Shown here in pieces: positions 33,986 through 43,791 of a stretch of 64,000 nucleotides of DNA. The position numbers and the translations under genes were made by a program. Origin of the DNA: Agromyces soli (lineage in GTDB: Bacteria > Actinomycetota > Actinomycetes > Actinomycetales > Microbacteriaceae); the NCBI RefSeq assembly GCF_022811605.1, contig NZ_CP094533.1, forward strand, positions 2,666,001 through 2,730,000, in the 5' to 3' direction. Positions within the stretch are counted from its first letter, which is position 1; every line of letters begins with the position of its first letter. The notes under the pieces were generated by a model. It was given only the letters and a program-made list of their open reading frames with translations. It was not told where the DNA came from and did not search any database.

Positions 33986-36020
33986 GCGGTGCCCCCTTCG
34001 AGGCATCCGCGCCGTTCGGCCGGACGTGCAGCACGTGCGCCGGCCGGGTGAACGCGTCGAGCCGGACGTAGGCGTCCGCGCCCCATTCCCAGTGCTGCCC
34101 CGTCACGAGGTCCTCGACGTCGAAGGTGCTGCCCGGCGGCAGGCCGAGCGCTTCGAGGTCGAGGTGCACGGTCGTCTCGCGCACCGAGTGCGGGTCGACG
34201 TTCGCGACGACGATCAGCGTGTCGTCCGCTCCGGTGCCCGTGAACTCGGCGGCGAGCCGCTTGGAGTACACGAGGACGGCGTCGTCGTCGCTGCGATGGA
34301 CGTGCAGGTTGCGGAGCTGGCCGAGCGCGGGGTGCTCGGTGCGGATGCGGTTCAGGATGCCGAGGTAGAGCGCGAGTGAACGGCCCTCCGCCTCGGCGAG
34401 AGCGAAGTCGCGCGGTTTGTACTCGTACTTCTCGTTGTCGATCGCCTCCTCCGCGCCCGGTCGGGCGACGGACTCGAACAGCTCGAAGCCCGAGTAGACG
34501 CCCCACGTCGGGGCGGCGGTCGCGGCGATCGTCGCCCGCACGGTGAACGCCGCGGGGCCGCCGAACTGCAGGTACTCGGTGAGGATGTCCGGGGTGTTCA
34601 CGAAGAGGTTCGGCCGCAGGAAGTCGGCCGTATCCCGGGCGAGCCCGAGCAGGAACTCCTCGAGCTCCGCCTTCGTGTTCCGCCAGGTGAAGTACGTGTA
34701 CGACTGCTGGAACCCCGCCATGGCGAGCGCCTGGAGCATGGCCGGCCTGGTGAACGCCTCGGCGAGGAAGACGACGTCCGGCTCCTCGGCGTTCACCGTG
34801 GCGATGAGCCGCTCCCAGAACGCCAGGGGCTTGGTGTGCGGGTTGTCGACGCGGAAGATGCGCACGCCCTGCGCGATCCAGTGGCGCACGATGCGCAGCA
34901 CCTCGGCGAAGAGGCCCTCCGGGTCGTCGTCGAAGTTGACCGGGTAGATGTCCTGGTACTTCTTCGGCGGGTTCTCGGCGTAGCGGATGGTGCCGTCGGG
35001 GAGCACGGTGAACCATTCCGGGTGGGCGGCGACCCAGGGGTGGTCCGGTGAGGCCTGCAGGGCGAGGTCGAGGGCGACCTCGATGCCGCGCGCGGCGGCC
35101 TCGCGCACGAAGCGGCGGAAGTCGGCGAGCGTGCCGAGATCGGGGTGGATCGCGTCGTGCCCGCCGGGGGTGCCGTCGGCGAGCGGTCCGCCGATCGCCC
35201 AGGGCGAGCCGGGGTCGTGCGGTCCGGGGTCGAGCGTGTTGTTGCGGCCCTTGCGGTTCGTGACGCCGATCGGGTGGATCGGCGGCAGGTACACGACGTC
35301 GAAGCCCATCGCCGCGATGCCGTCGAGGCGGTGCACCGCGCTGCGGAAGGTCCCCGACTTCCAACTGCCGTCGGCGCGTCGTTTCGCACCCTCCGAGCGG
35401 GGGAAGAACTCGTACCAGCTGCCGACCCCCGCGCGGCGTCGTTCGACGAGCAGCTCGCGCTCGGGTGAGTCGCCCGCGAGCCGGCTGAGCGGACGCAGCT
35501 CGAACTCCGCGAGCGCCGGGTCGTCGACGAGCGCGCGGCGCTGCGCCGGGTCGAGCTCCGGATCGCGGAGCCGCTCGGCCAGCGCCGCGAGCGCCCGCCT
35601 GGCGGCTGCCGGCCGCTCCCGATCGCCCGCGGCGCGGTCGAGAAGCCGGGCGCCGAGCTCGTACATCAGGGCCACGTCGACGCCCGCATCGATCTTCACG
35701 GCGGCGTCGTGCCGCCAGGTGCCGATCTCGTCGTCGAAGCCGGTGACGTGCCAGTGCCAGCGGCCGAGCTCGTCGAGCTGCACCTCCGTGGTCCAGCGGT
35801 CCGTGCCGGGCCCTGCGCTCGTCATCCGACGGCGCAGGACGCGCCCGCTCGGCGCCGCGAGCTCGAGGAGGGCGCCGACGAGGTCGTGCCCCTCCCGGAA
35901 GACCGTCGCCCCGAACGGCACCACCTCGCCCTCGAACGCCTTCGGATGCCAGCGCGGGTCTGGCACGGCCGGGGTGAGCCCGGTCACGGGGATGCGGTCG
36001 GCTGCGAGGCGGAACGTCAC
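33978..36020 (-). CDS. glgE: Alpha-1,4-glucan:maltose-1-phosphate maltosyltransferase
   Basis: A 680-residue GH13_3 enzyme that adds maltosyl units from maltose-1-phosphate to a glucan chain. The N-terminal beta domain RIPVTGLTPAV and the long helical insertion rich in Arg/Ala (about 120-190) are typical. The nucleophile lies in IFRVDNPHTKP, the acid in VVFLAEAF, and DLALQASPDHPWV is present. The start is GTG 36020 with TAACGT seven bases upstream. TreS and maltokinase, which supply the substrate, are not in this window. Confidence 0.95.
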   Translation of the reverse strand: MTFRLAADRIPVTGLTPAVPDPRWHPKAFEGEVVPFGATVFREGHDLVGALLELAAPSGRVLRRRMTSAGPGTDRWTTEVQLDELGRWHWHVTGFDDEIGTWRHDAAVKIDAGVDVALMYELGARLLDRAAGDRERPAAARRALAALAERLRDPELDPAQRRALVDDPALAEFELRPLSRLAGDSPERELLVERRRAGVGSWYEFFPRSEGAKRRADGSWKSGTFRSAVHRLDGIAAMGFDVVYLPPIHPIGVTNRKGRNNTLDPGPHDPGSPWAIGGPLADGTPGGHDAIHPDLGTLADFRRFVREAAARGIEVALDLALQASPDHPWVAAHPEWFTVLPDGTIRYAENPPKKYQDIYPVNFDDDPEGLFAEVLRIVRHWIAQGVRIFRVDNPHTKPLAFWERLIATVNAEEPDVVFLAEAFTRPAMLQALAMAGFQQSYTYFTWRNTKAELEEFLLGLARDTADFLRPNLFVNTPDILTEYLQFGGPAAFTVRATIAATAAPTWGVYSGFELFESVARPGAEEAIDNEKYEYKPRDFALAEAEGRSLALYLGILNRIRTEHPALGQLRNLHVHRSDDDAVLVYSKRLAAEFTGTGADDTLIVVANVDPHSVRETTVHLDLEALGLPPGSTFDVEDLVTGQHWEWGADAYVRLDAFTRPAHVLHVRPNGADASKGAPHD

Positions 36021-36027
36021 CCTCCGA

Positions 36028-36033
36028 ACGTTA
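36028..36033 (-). promoter_or_regulatory. -10 element TAACGT of glgE
   Basis: On the minus strand TAACGT ends seven bases before GTG 36020; GGAGG touches the start codon and is too close to act as a normal ribosome binding site. Confidence 0.45.
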
Positions 36034-36105
36034 GCGCAGCGCGGTTTCCGTGTCCTCAGCTGCGAGCGATGCTGCGGTGTTCACACGCCGGACACGAGGG
36101 CCTCC

Positions 36106-36111
36106 TAGTCT
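36106..36111 (+). promoter_or_regulatory. -10 element TAGTCT of glgP, leaderless start
   Basis: TAGTCT ends six bases before GTG 36118. Together with the glgE box it makes a compact divergent promoter within about 97 bp. Confidence 0.5.
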
Positions 36112-36117
36112 GAGGGG

Positions 36118-38697
36118 GTGAAGTCGATCCGGAAGTTCACCGTCCGTGCCGTCGTCCCCGAGCGCCTCGCCGCGCTCGAGAAGCTCGCGGCGAACCTCCG
36201 CTGGGCGTGGCACGAGCCGACGCGACGGCTGTTCGAGCACATCGACCCCGAAGCCTGGGCGCGCTCGGAGCACGACCCGGTGACGTTCCTCGGCGAGGTC
36301 GAGCCGGCCAGGCTCGAGCAGCTCGCCGCCGACGACGAGTTCGTCGCCCGAGCCGAGCGCGAGCACGCCGAGCTCGACGCGTATCTCACGGAGCCGCGCT
36401 GGTACCAGCGGCTCGAGGAAGAGCGGCCCGAGCTCGTCGCCTACTTCTCGCCGGAGTACGGCATCGCCGCCGCGCTGCCGCAGTACTCCGGCGGCCTCGG
36501 CATCCTCGCCGGCGACCATCTGAAGGCCGCCTCCGACCTGGGCGTACCGCTCGTGGCGGTCGGCCTGTTCTACCGCACCGGGTACTTCTCGCAGTCGCTC
36601 TCGCCCGACGGCTGGCAGCAGGAGCGCTATCCCGCGCTCGACCCCGACGGCCTGCCGCTCTCGGTGCTCCGCCGGCCCGACGGCAGCGCGGTGCAGATCT
36701 CCCTGGCGCTGCCCGACGGCGGCACCCTGACGGCGCGGGTCTGGCGCGCCGCGGTGGGCCGGGTCACGCTGCTGCTGCTCGACACCGACGTGCCGGCGAA
36801 CGGCGACGAGTGGCGCGGCGTCACGGACCGGCTCTACGGCGGCGGCAGCGAGCACCGCCTGCTGCAGGAGCTGCTGCTCGGCATCGGCGGGGTGCGGGCG
36901 CTGCGCGCCTGGGCCGAGCTCGCCGGCGCGCCGGAGCCCGAGGTGTTCCACATGAACGAGGGGCACGCGGGCTTCCTCGGCCTCGAGCGCATCTCCGCGG
37001 CGATCGGCGAGGGGCTGACGTTCCCCGAAGCACTGCAGCTCGTGCGCGGGGGCACGGTGTTCACGACGCACACCCCGGTGCCCGCCGGCATCGACCGCTT
37101 CGACCGCGCCCTCGTCGAACGCTACGTCACCTCCGAGCTGCTGCCGGGCGTCGCGCCAGCGGACGCGCTCGCCCTCGGCGTCGAACCGGGCGCGGACCCC
37201 GAGACGAGCGCGTTCAACATGGCGGTCATGGGGCTGCGCCTCGCGCAGCACGCCAACGGCGTCTCCGAACTGCACGGACGCGTGAGTCGCCGCATGTTCG
37301 CCGCCCTCTGGCCGGGGTTCGACCCGGAGGAGGTGCCGATCACCTCCGTGACGAACGGCGTGCACGCACCCAGCTGGACCGATCCCGCGCTCATCGCGCT
37401 CGCCGAACGCACCCTCGGCACCGACGACAGCGAGCACGCCGACTGGCAGACCCCCGCCCTCGGCGACGCCGAGCTCTGGGCCGTGAAGCGCGAGATGCGC
37501 GCGAGGCTCGTCGAGGAGGCGCGCCGTCGTCTCGTGGCCGGTTGGGAGGAGCAGCATCCCGGCGGCCAGGCGCCGGAGTGGATGAGCCGAGCACTGGACC
37601 CCGACGTGCTGACCGTCGGCTTCGCCCGGCGCGTGCCGACCTACAAGCGGCTCACCCTCATGCTGCAGGACCCGGAGCGCTTCGCCGCGATCCTGACGAA
37701 CCCGGTGCGCCCGGTGCAGTTCGTCATCGCCGGCAAGGCGCACCCCGCCGACGACGAGGGCAAGCGGCTCATCCAGCGGCTCGTGCAGTTCGCCGCCCGG
37801 CCGGAGCTGCGGGAGCGCATCGTGTTCCTGCCCGACTACGACATCGGCATGGCCGAACTGCTCTACCCGGGCTGCGACGTCTGGCTGAACACCCCGCTGC
37901 GGCCGCTCGAAGCCTGCGGCACCTCCGGCATGAAGGCGGCGATGAACGCCGCCCTGAACCTCTCCATCCTCGACGGCTGGTGGGCGGAGTACGCCGCGGA
38001 CGACTTCGGCTGGGTCATCCCCTCCGCGGACTCCGCCGGCGACGAGGGCGAACGCGACGAACGCGAGGCCGCGTCGCTCTACGAGCTCCTCGAGCACCGC
38101 ATCGTCCCCGCCTTCTACGACCGACCGGACCCGGCCGAATCGGCCGGCTTCTTCGAACGCGACGCCGACGGCGTCCCGGGGGAGTGGCTCAGGATGCTGC
38201 GCGCCACCCTCGCCCGACTCGTCCCGGAGCTCGGGGCCGACCGGATGGTGCGGGAGTACGTCGAACGGCTCTACCGCCCCGCGGCCGAGCGACGCCGCGC
38301 CCTCGTCGCCGACGGGGCCCGCGGCGCCCGCGAGCTCGCCGCGTGGAGCGCGAGGGTCCGCGACGCCTGGCCGGAGGTGCGCGTGCTGCACGTCGAGTCC
38401 GGCGGCCTCGACCAGCCCGCCGTCGGCGACGAGCTGCACGTGCGCGCCGAGCTCGCCCTCGGCGGTCTCGACGACGCCGACGTCGCCGTCGAGCTCGTCT
38501 CCGGGCGCAGCCGTCCCGACGACTCCCTCGCCGAGCCGCGGACGACCCGCCTCGCCCGCCTCGGCGATGGGGAGTACGGCGGCACCGTCACGCTCGACCG
38601 TGCCGGCGCCTTCGGCTACACCGTGCGGGTGGTGCCGTCGAACCCGCTGCTCGCCGGGCCGGCCGAACTCGGACTCGTCGCGCTCGCCGAGGGCTGA
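36118..38697 (+). CDS. glgP: Alpha-glucan phosphorylase
   Basis: An 859-residue GT35 enzyme that releases glucose-1-phosphate from glycogen ends. A DUF3417-type N-terminus (about 1-110, with LEKLAANLRWAWHEPT) is followed by the catalytic body: NEGHAGFLGLERI near 278, FTTHTPVPAGIDRF near 318, SVTNGVHAPSW near 410, and TSGMKAAMNAALN near 603, whose Lys binds PLP. Long phosphorylases of this type are common in actinobacteria. It is divergent from glgE, so glucan synthesis and breakdown could be controlled from one intergenic region. Confidence 0.95.
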   Translation: MKSIRKFTVRAVVPERLAALEKLAANLRWAWHEPTRRLFEHIDPEAWARSEHDPVTFLGEVEPARLEQLAADDEFVARAEREHAELDAYLTEPRWYQRLEEERPELVAYFSPEYGIAAALPQYSGGLGILAGDHLKAASDLGVPLVAVGLFYRTGYFSQSLSPDGWQQERYPALDPDGLPLSVLRRPDGSAVQISLALPDGGTLTARVWRAAVGRVTLLLLDTDVPANGDEWRGVTDRLYGGGSEHRLLQELLLGIGGVRALRAWAELAGAPEPEVFHMNEGHAGFLGLERISAAIGEGLTFPEALQLVRGGTVFTTHTPVPAGIDRFDRALVERYVTSELLPGVAPADALALGVEPGADPETSAFNMAVMGLRLAQHANGVSELHGRVSRRMFAALWPGFDPEEVPITSVTNGVHAPSWTDPALIALAERTLGTDDSEHADWQTPALGDAELWAVKREMRARLVEEARRRLVAGWEEQHPGGQAPEWMSRALDPDVLTVGFARRVPTYKRLTLMLQDPERFAAILTNPVRPVQFVIAGKAHPADDEGKRLIQRLVQFAARPELRERIVFLPDYDIGMAELLYPGCDVWLNTPLRPLEACGTSGMKAAMNAALNLSILDGWWAEYAADDFGWVIPSADSAGDEGERDEREAASLYELLEHRIVPAFYDRPDPAESAGFFERDADGVPGEWLRMLRATLARLVPELGADRMVREYVERLYRPAAERRRALVADGARGARELAAWSARVRDAWPEVRVLHVESGGLDQPAVGDELHVRAELALGGLDDADVAVELVSGRSRPDDSLAEPRTTRLARLGDGEYGGTVTLDRAGAFGYTVRVVPSNPLLAGPAELGLVALAEG

Positions 38698-38705
38698 GGC
38701 CGAGG

Positions 38706-39203
38706 TCAGCGCGAGCGGGCGATCGGCGCGTAGCTGCCGCCGGTCGCCCGGAGGAGGTCGTCGGGCGCGAGCTCGAGATCGAAGCCCCGACGACCGCCGG
38801 AGACGAGGATCGACTCGAACAGGATCGCGGTCTCGTCGAGCACCGTCGGCAACGTCGTCTTCTGCCCGATCGGGCTGATGCCGCCGAGGACGTAGCCCGT
38901 CTTGCGCTCCGCGAGCGCGGGATCGGCCATCTCGGCCCGCTTGCCGCCGACCGCCTGCGCGAGCGCCTTCAGGTCGAGCTGCTCGGCGACCGGCACGATA
39001 CCGACGACCAGCGCGCCGTCGACCGAGGCCAGCAGCGTCTTGAACACGCGCTCCGCCTCGACGCCGAGCTTCTCCGCCGCTTCGAGGCCGAACGCCGCGG
39101 CACGCGGGTCGTGGTCGTAGGCGCGCGGGACGAAGGCGATCCCCGCCCCGGTGAGCGCGATCGTCGCCGGGGTACCGGCCGCGGGCTCTGCGCGCTTGGC
39201 CAT
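38706..39203 (-). CDS. ybaK: YbaK/EbsC-type Cys-tRNA(Pro) deacylase
   Basis: A 165-residue editing-domain protein that hydrolyses mischarged aminoacyl-tRNA, typically Cys-tRNA(Pro). Key features are FKTLLASVDGALVVGIVPV near 53, the KAEM-like GGKRAEMADP near 90 and GYVLGGISPIGQKTTLP near 105. Its start overlaps the glgX stop by one base, so it is translated after glgX although the functions are unrelated. Confidence 0.92.
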   Translation of the reverse strand: MAKRAEPAAGTPATIALTGAGIAFVPRAYDHDPRAAAFGLEAAEKLGVEAERVFKTLLASVDGALVVGIVPVAEQLDLKALAQAVGGKRAEMADPALAERKTGYVLGGISPIGQKTTLPTVLDETAILFESILVSGGRRGFDLELAPDDLLRATGGSYAPIARSR

Positions 39204-41290
39204 CAGGCATCCCCGCCCTCGGGCTCGGCTCGGAGCAGCTGCATCGACCACGCGGCGACCGGCAGCCGCGCGCCCGCTGCGAGCGCCCGGGGGTCGGGCT
39301 CGGGCTCCTCCAGCGCCGAGTCCCAGCACACCGTGTAGCCGGCGACGCCCGCGTGCGCGGGCAGCACCACCTCGGTGTCCCCGGAACGGGCGTGCACGAC
39401 GAGCAGGATGCGGTTCGGCGGCTCGTGCTCCGGCGTCGACGCGGCGAGGTACTGCAGCGTGCGCTCGGCCGGCGAGTTCCAATCGTCGATGCCCATCGAC
39501 TCGCCCTCGGCGTTGTACCAGTCCATCTGCGTCGCACTCGGCGTCGTCTCCCCGAACACGCCGTAGCGGACGGGCCGCAGCGCCGGGTTCTCGGCACGGA
39601 GCCGGAGGAGGGCCCGCACGGTGCGATGCAGTGCCGGCGCCGAGTGCGGCCGCTCCTCGGCCGACCAGGCCAGCCAGGTCAGCGGCGAGTCGTGACAGTA
39701 GGCGTTGTTGTTGCCGCGCTGCGTCCGCCCGTACTCGTCGCCCGCGGTGAGCATGGGCACCCCGGCCGAGAGCAGCAGGGTGCCGAGGAGGTTCCGGATG
39801 CTCCGGCGCCGCGCGGCGCGCACCTCGGGGTCCGCGGCCTCGCCCTCGACCCCGTGATTGTACGAGCGGTTGTGATCGGCGCCGTCGCGGTTGTTCTCGC
39901 CGTTGCCGAGATTGTGCTTGACGTCGTACGCGGTCAGGTCCGCGAGGGTGAAGCCGTCGTGGGCGGTGATGAAGTTCAGACTCGCGAGCGGGCCCCGTTC
40001 CGGCGGGAAGGTGTTCGCCGACCCCGCGATCCGCGTGGCGAAGCGGCCGATCCCGCTGCCGGCCGAACCCGTCTCGCGCTCCTGGCGCAGATCCGTCAGC
40101 CAGAAGTCGCGCATCCGGTCGCGATAGCGGTCGTTCCACTCGCTGAACCCGGCGGGGAACCCGCCCGTGCGCCAGCCGTCGGGGCCGAGATCCCAGGGCT
40201 CGGCGATGAGCTTCGACGCCCCCACGACCGGATCGTCGAGCATCCCGCGCAGCAGCGGGTGCTCCGGGGTGAACGCGCCGTGGTCGTCGCGACCGAGGGT
40301 CGCGGCCAGGTCCAGCCGGAACCCGTCCACGCCGAGCTCGCCAGCCCAGTACCGCATCGAGTCGAGTGCGAGGCGCACCGTCTGCTCCCGGCCGAAGTCG
40401 AGCGTGTTGCCGCAGCCGGTCGTGTCGACGTACCGGCCGTGCGCGTCGTGCCGGTAGTAGGCGGCGTTGTCGATGCCGCGGAAGCTGTACGTCGGTCCTT
40501 CTCGATGCTCTTCGGCCGTGTGGTTGTAGACGACGTCGAGCACGAGCTCGAGGCCGGCCTCGTGCAGGCGCCGCACCATGCCCGCGAACTCCCGGCGGAC
40601 CCCCGCGGCCCCCTCGGACTGCGCCGCCGCGCTCGCGTACGCGCCGTGCGGCGCGAAGAAGCCGAGCGTGTTGTAGCCCCAGGCGTTCACTCGGCCCTGC
40701 CGGACGAGCCGCTCCTCCGACACGAACGCGTGCACGGGCAGCAGCTCGACGGTCGTCACCCCGAGATCGCGCAGGTAGTCGAGCGAGGCGTCGTGCGCGA
40801 GGCCCGCGTACGTGCCGCGCAGCGCCTCGGGCACCGCCGGATTGCGTTTGCTGAAGCCCCGCACATGGGTCTCGTAGACGACCGTGCGATCCAGCGGAAC
40901 CCGGGGCGCGGCGACGCCGCCCCAGTCGAAGCCGTCTCCGTCACCGAGCCGACCGAGCGCGACGCCCCGCCAGGATCCGTCGCCGGCGCGGATCAGCCCC
41001 CGCGCGTAGGGGTCGAGCAGATCGTGCACGGGGTTGAAGGCGTGCTCCACCCCGGCCGGCCCGTCCACCCGCACCGCATACCGCGCGCCGGGCGTGAGCG
41101 CGCCGGAACGCCCCGACCAGACGCCGTGCTCGTCGCGCTCCAGCGCGACCCGGTCGACCGCCCAGTCCACGTCGCCGTCGTCGAAGACGACGAGCTCCAC
41201 CGCCGAGGCGTGCTCCGACCAGATCCGCACCGCACCGCCGTCGACACCGGGGGCGGCGCCGAGCTCGCGCAGGGGATCGGGGGCCGACAT
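39203..41290 (-). CDS. glgX: Glycogen debranching enzyme GlgX
   Basis: A 695-residue GH13_11 isoamylase-type enzyme that cuts alpha-1,6 branches left after phosphorylase action. An N-terminal CBM48 module covers about 1-110. The nucleophile is in GFRLDLAATLGR near 345, the acid in LIAEPWDLGPDGW near 385 and the third Asp in FITAHDGFTL near 455. The start at 41290 (MSAPDPLRELGAAPG) has TACTGT seven bases upstream; an upstream start at 41404 adds unrelated basic residues. TreX-like enzymes are similar. Confidence 0.93.
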   Translation of the reverse strand: MSAPDPLRELGAAPGVDGGAVRIWSEHASAVELVVFDDGDVDWAVDRVALERDEHGVWSGRSGALTPGARYAVRVDGPAGVEHAFNPVHDLLDPYARGLIRAGDGSWRGVALGRLGDGDGFDWGGVAAPRVPLDRTVVYETHVRGFSKRNPAVPEALRGTYAGLAHDASLDYLRDLGVTTVELLPVHAFVSEERLVRQGRVNAWGYNTLGFFAPHGAYASAAAQSEGAAGVRREFAGMVRRLHEAGLELVLDVVYNHTAEEHREGPTYSFRGIDNAAYYRHDAHGRYVDTTGCGNTLDFGREQTVRLALDSMRYWAGELGVDGFRLDLAATLGRDDHGAFTPEHPLLRGMLDDPVVGASKLIAEPWDLGPDGWRTGGFPAGFSEWNDRYRDRMRDFWLTDLRQERETGSAGSGIGRFATRIAGSANTFPPERGPLASLNFITAHDGFTLADLTAYDVKHNLGNGENNRDGADHNRSYNHGVEGEAADPEVRAARRRSIRNLLGTLLLSAGVPMLTAGDEYGRTQRGNNNAYCHDSPLTWLAWSAEERPHSAPALHRTVRALLRLRAENPALRPVRYGVFGETTPSATQMDWYNAEGESMGIDDWNSPAERTLQYLAASTPEHEPPNRILLVVHARSGDTEVVLPAHAGVAGYTVCWDSALEEPEPDPRALAAGARLPVAAWSMQLLRAEPEGGDA

Positions 41291-41297
41291 GCGATCT

Positions 41298-41303
41298 ACA
41301 GTA
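41298..41303 (-). promoter_or_regulatory. -10 element TACTGT of glgX, leaderless start
   Basis: On the minus strand TACTGT ends seven bases before the ATG at 41290. It lies close to the divergent cysteine desulfurase gene. Confidence 0.5.
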
Positions 41304-41343
41304 GTTCGTGGACCACAGGCCACCCGGAGGAGAGGAGCGCGGC

Positions 41344-42567
41344 GTGCCCGTCTACCTCGACCATGCCGCGACGACCCCCATGCGGCCGGAGGCCGTCGCC
41401 GCACTCACCGCCGCGCTCGGCACGGTGGGCAACCCCGCCTCGATCCACAGCGCCGGCCAGCGCGCCAAGCGCTCGCTCGAGGAGTCCCGCGCCGTCGTGG
41501 CCGCGACCCTCGACGCCGACCCGATCGAGCTCGTCTTCACCGGCAACGGCACGGAGGCGATCAACCTCGCGATCAAAGGGCTCTCCTGGCAGCGACAGCA
41601 CGACGCCGAAAGGCCGCGGATCGTGCTGCCCGCTGGCGAGCACCACGCCACGCTCGACACCGTCGAATGGCTCGCCGCCCACGAGGGCGCGGAGATCGTC
41701 GAACTCCCGCTCGACGAGCTCGGCCGACTCGACGTCGACGCGCTCGCCGCAGAGCTCGAGGCCAACGCCGACCGGATCGCGCTCGTCACGATGCTCTGGG
41801 CGAACAACGAGGTGGGCACGGTGCAGCCGGTGGCCCGGGTCGCCGAGCTGACGGCCGCCGCTGGCGTGCCGCTCCACCTCGACGCCGTCGCGGCCTACGG
41901 GCAGCTGCCCGTCGGCCTGCACGCGCTGCGCGCCGAGTCCGGCGCGCAGCCGGGGGCAGGGCTCGTCGCGATCAGCGTCTCGGCGCACAAGATCGGCGGC
42001 CCGGCCGGGATCGGCGCCCTCGTGCTGGACCGCACGGGGCGCATCGAGCCGCTCATCCACGGCGGGGGGCAGCAGCGCCGGGTGCGGTCCGGCACGCAGG
42101 ACGTCGCCGCCGCTGCGTCCTTCGCCGCCGCGGCGGAGGCGGTGGCGCTCCGGCTCGACGCCGACGCCGAGCGCATGGCCGCGCTCCGCGACCGGCTGAT
42201 CGCGGGCGTCGCCGCAGTGGCGCCCGACGCCGTGCTGTCCGGCGATCCAGCGCCGTCCGGACGCCTGCCCGGCAACGCGCACTTCGCGTTCCCCGGGTGC
42301 GAGGGCGACTCGCTGCTCTTCCTCCTCGACGCCGCCGGGGTGGCGGTCTCGACGGGATCGGCGTGCCAGGCCGGGGTGCCCGAGCCCTCCCACGTGCTGC
42401 TCGCGATGGGCCGCAGCGAGAGCGAGGCGCGCGGCGCGCTCCGCATCACGCTCGGTCACGACTCGAGCGAGGACGACGTCGACGCGTTCCTCGCGGCGCT
42501 GCCGGCCGCCCACGAGCGGGCGGCCAAGGCGGGACTCGCCGCTCGTCGCACCTCCTTCGACCGCTGA
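41344..42567 (+). CDS. Cysteine desulfurase (IscS/NifS-like)
   Basis: A 407-residue PLP enzyme that takes sulfur from cysteine as a persulfide. It opens VYLDHAATTPMRPEAV; the PLP Lys is in SVSAHKIGGPAGIGAL near 220 and the sulfur-carrying Cys in STGSACQAGVPEPSH near 340. GTG 41344 follows GGAGGAGAGGAG. The next gene is mnmA, 84 bp on, so it probably feeds tRNA thiolation, as IscS does in E. coli; use for Fe-S assembly is also possible. Confidence 0.93.
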   Translation: MPVYLDHAATTPMRPEAVAALTAALGTVGNPASIHSAGQRAKRSLEESRAVVAATLDADPIELVFTGNGTEAINLAIKGLSWQRQHDAERPRIVLPAGEHHATLDTVEWLAAHEGAEIVELPLDELGRLDVDALAAELEANADRIALVTMLWANNEVGTVQPVARVAELTAAAGVPLHLDAVAAYGQLPVGLHALRAESGAQPGAGLVAISVSAHKIGGPAGIGALVLDRTGRIEPLIHGGGQQRRVRSGTQDVAAAASFAAAAEAVALRLDADAERMAALRDRLIAGVAAVAPDAVLSGDPAPSGRLPGNAHFAFPGCEGDSLLFLLDAAGVAVSTGSACQAGVPEPSHVLLAMGRSESEARGALRITLGHDSSEDDVDAFLAALPAAHERAAKAGLAARRTSFDR

Positions 42568-42638
42568 CGCCGCGCGCGGCATCCCCGTCTGCTCCCGATC
42601 GATCCGCGCCATCCGGCCGTCGTCCAGCCGCGACTTCG

Positions 42639-42644
42639 TAGACT
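42639..42644 (+). promoter_or_regulatory. -10 element TAGACT of mnmA, leaderless start
   Basis: TAGACT ends seven bases before ATG 42652; no ribosome binding site. Confidence 0.5.
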
Positions 42645-42651
42645 GGTGGGC

Positions 42652-43791
42652 ATGCGAGTGCTAGCAGCCATGTCCGGGGGCGTCGACAGCGCCGTCGCCG
42701 CGGCGCGCGCGGTCGAGGCCGGCCACGACGTCGTCGGCGTGCACCTCGCGCTCAGCCGGATGCCGGGCACGCTCCGCACCGGCAGCCGCGGCTGCTGCAC
42801 GATCGAGGACTCGATGGACGCGCAGCGCGTCGCGAACCTGTTGGAGATCCCGTATTACGTCTGGGACTTCTCCGAGCGCTTCAAGGAGGACGTCGTCGAC
42901 GACTTCGTCGCCGAGTACACCGCCGGCCGCACCCCGAATCCCTGCATGCGCTGCAACGAGCGCATCAAGTTCGCCGCGCTGCTCGAGAAGGCGCTCGCGC
43001 TCGGCTTCGACGCGGTCGTGACCGGCCACTATGCGAAGGTGCTGCCGGGCCCGTCGGGGGAGCTGGAGCTGCACCGTGCGAGCGCCGAGGCCAAGGACCA
43101 GAGCTACGTGCTCGGCGTGCTCACCGCCGAGCAGCTCGCGCACGCGTGGTTCCCGCTCGGCGACACCCCGTCGAAGGAGCTCGTCCGCCAGGAGGCGGAG
43201 CGACGCGGGCTCGCGGTCGCGCGCAAGCCCGATTCCTACGACATCTGCTTCATCCCCGACGGCGACACCAAGGGCTGGCTCGCCGATCGCGTGGGCGAGA
43301 CCCCCGGCGACATCGTCGACCGCACGGGCGCCGTCGTCGGCAGCCACGACGGCGCGCACGCGTACACCGTCGGCCAGCGCCGCGGCCTCCGCCTCGGCAC
43401 GCCGGCGCCCGACGGACGGCCCCGCTTCGTGCTCGAAGTGCGGCCGAAGGAGAACACCGTCGTGGTCGGCCCGAAGGAGGCGCTCGCGACGGCCGAGATC
43501 GCCGGGTCGCGGTTCAGCTGGGCGGGGCTCGACCCCGTCGCCTCCGGGCTCGTCGGCGCCGACGGCGAGGACTTCGAGTGCGAGGTGCAGATCCGGGCGC
43601 ACGCCGACCCGGTGCCCGCGGTCGCCCGTATCGATCGCGGCGGCGAGGGCGCCGCGGAGCTCGTGGTGCGCCCCACTCAGCCGCTCGACGGCGTGGCCCC
43701 CGGTCAGACCGCCGTGGTCTACGTCGGCACGCGGGTGCTCGGGCAGTGCACCATCGATCGCACGGTCAGTGCCGTCCCGGTCGGCGCGTAG
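42652..43791 (+). CDS. mnmA: tRNA-specific 2-thiouridylase MnmA
   Basis: A 379-residue PP-loop enzyme making 2-thiouridine at position 34 of Lys, Glu and Gln tRNAs. The PP-loop is [12 protein letters not shown] near 5-16. The catalytic Cys pair lies in NPCMRCN near 100 and [10 protein letters not shown] near 200, with [12 protein letters not shown] following. ATG 42652 has a leaderless-type -10. The adjacent cysteine desulfurase is the likely sulfur donor. Confidence 0.96.
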   Translation: MRVLAAMSGGVDSAVAAARAVEAGHDVVGVHLALSRMPGTLRTGSRGCCTIEDSMDAQRVANLLEIPYYVWDFSERFKEDVVDDFVAEYTAGRTPNPCMRCNERIKFAALLEKALALGFDAVVTGHYAKVLPGPSGELELHRASAEAKDQSYVLGVLTAEQLAHAWFPLGDTPSKELVRQEAERRGLAVARKPDSYDICFIPDGDTKGWLADRVGETPGDIVDRTGAVVGSHDGAHAYTVGQRRGLRLGTPAPDGRPRFVLEVRPKENTVVVGPKEALATAEIAGSRFSWAGLDPVASGLVGADGEDFECEVQIRAHADPVPAVARIDRGGEGAAELVVRPTQPLDGVAPGQTAVVYVGTRVLGQCTIDRTVSAVPVGA

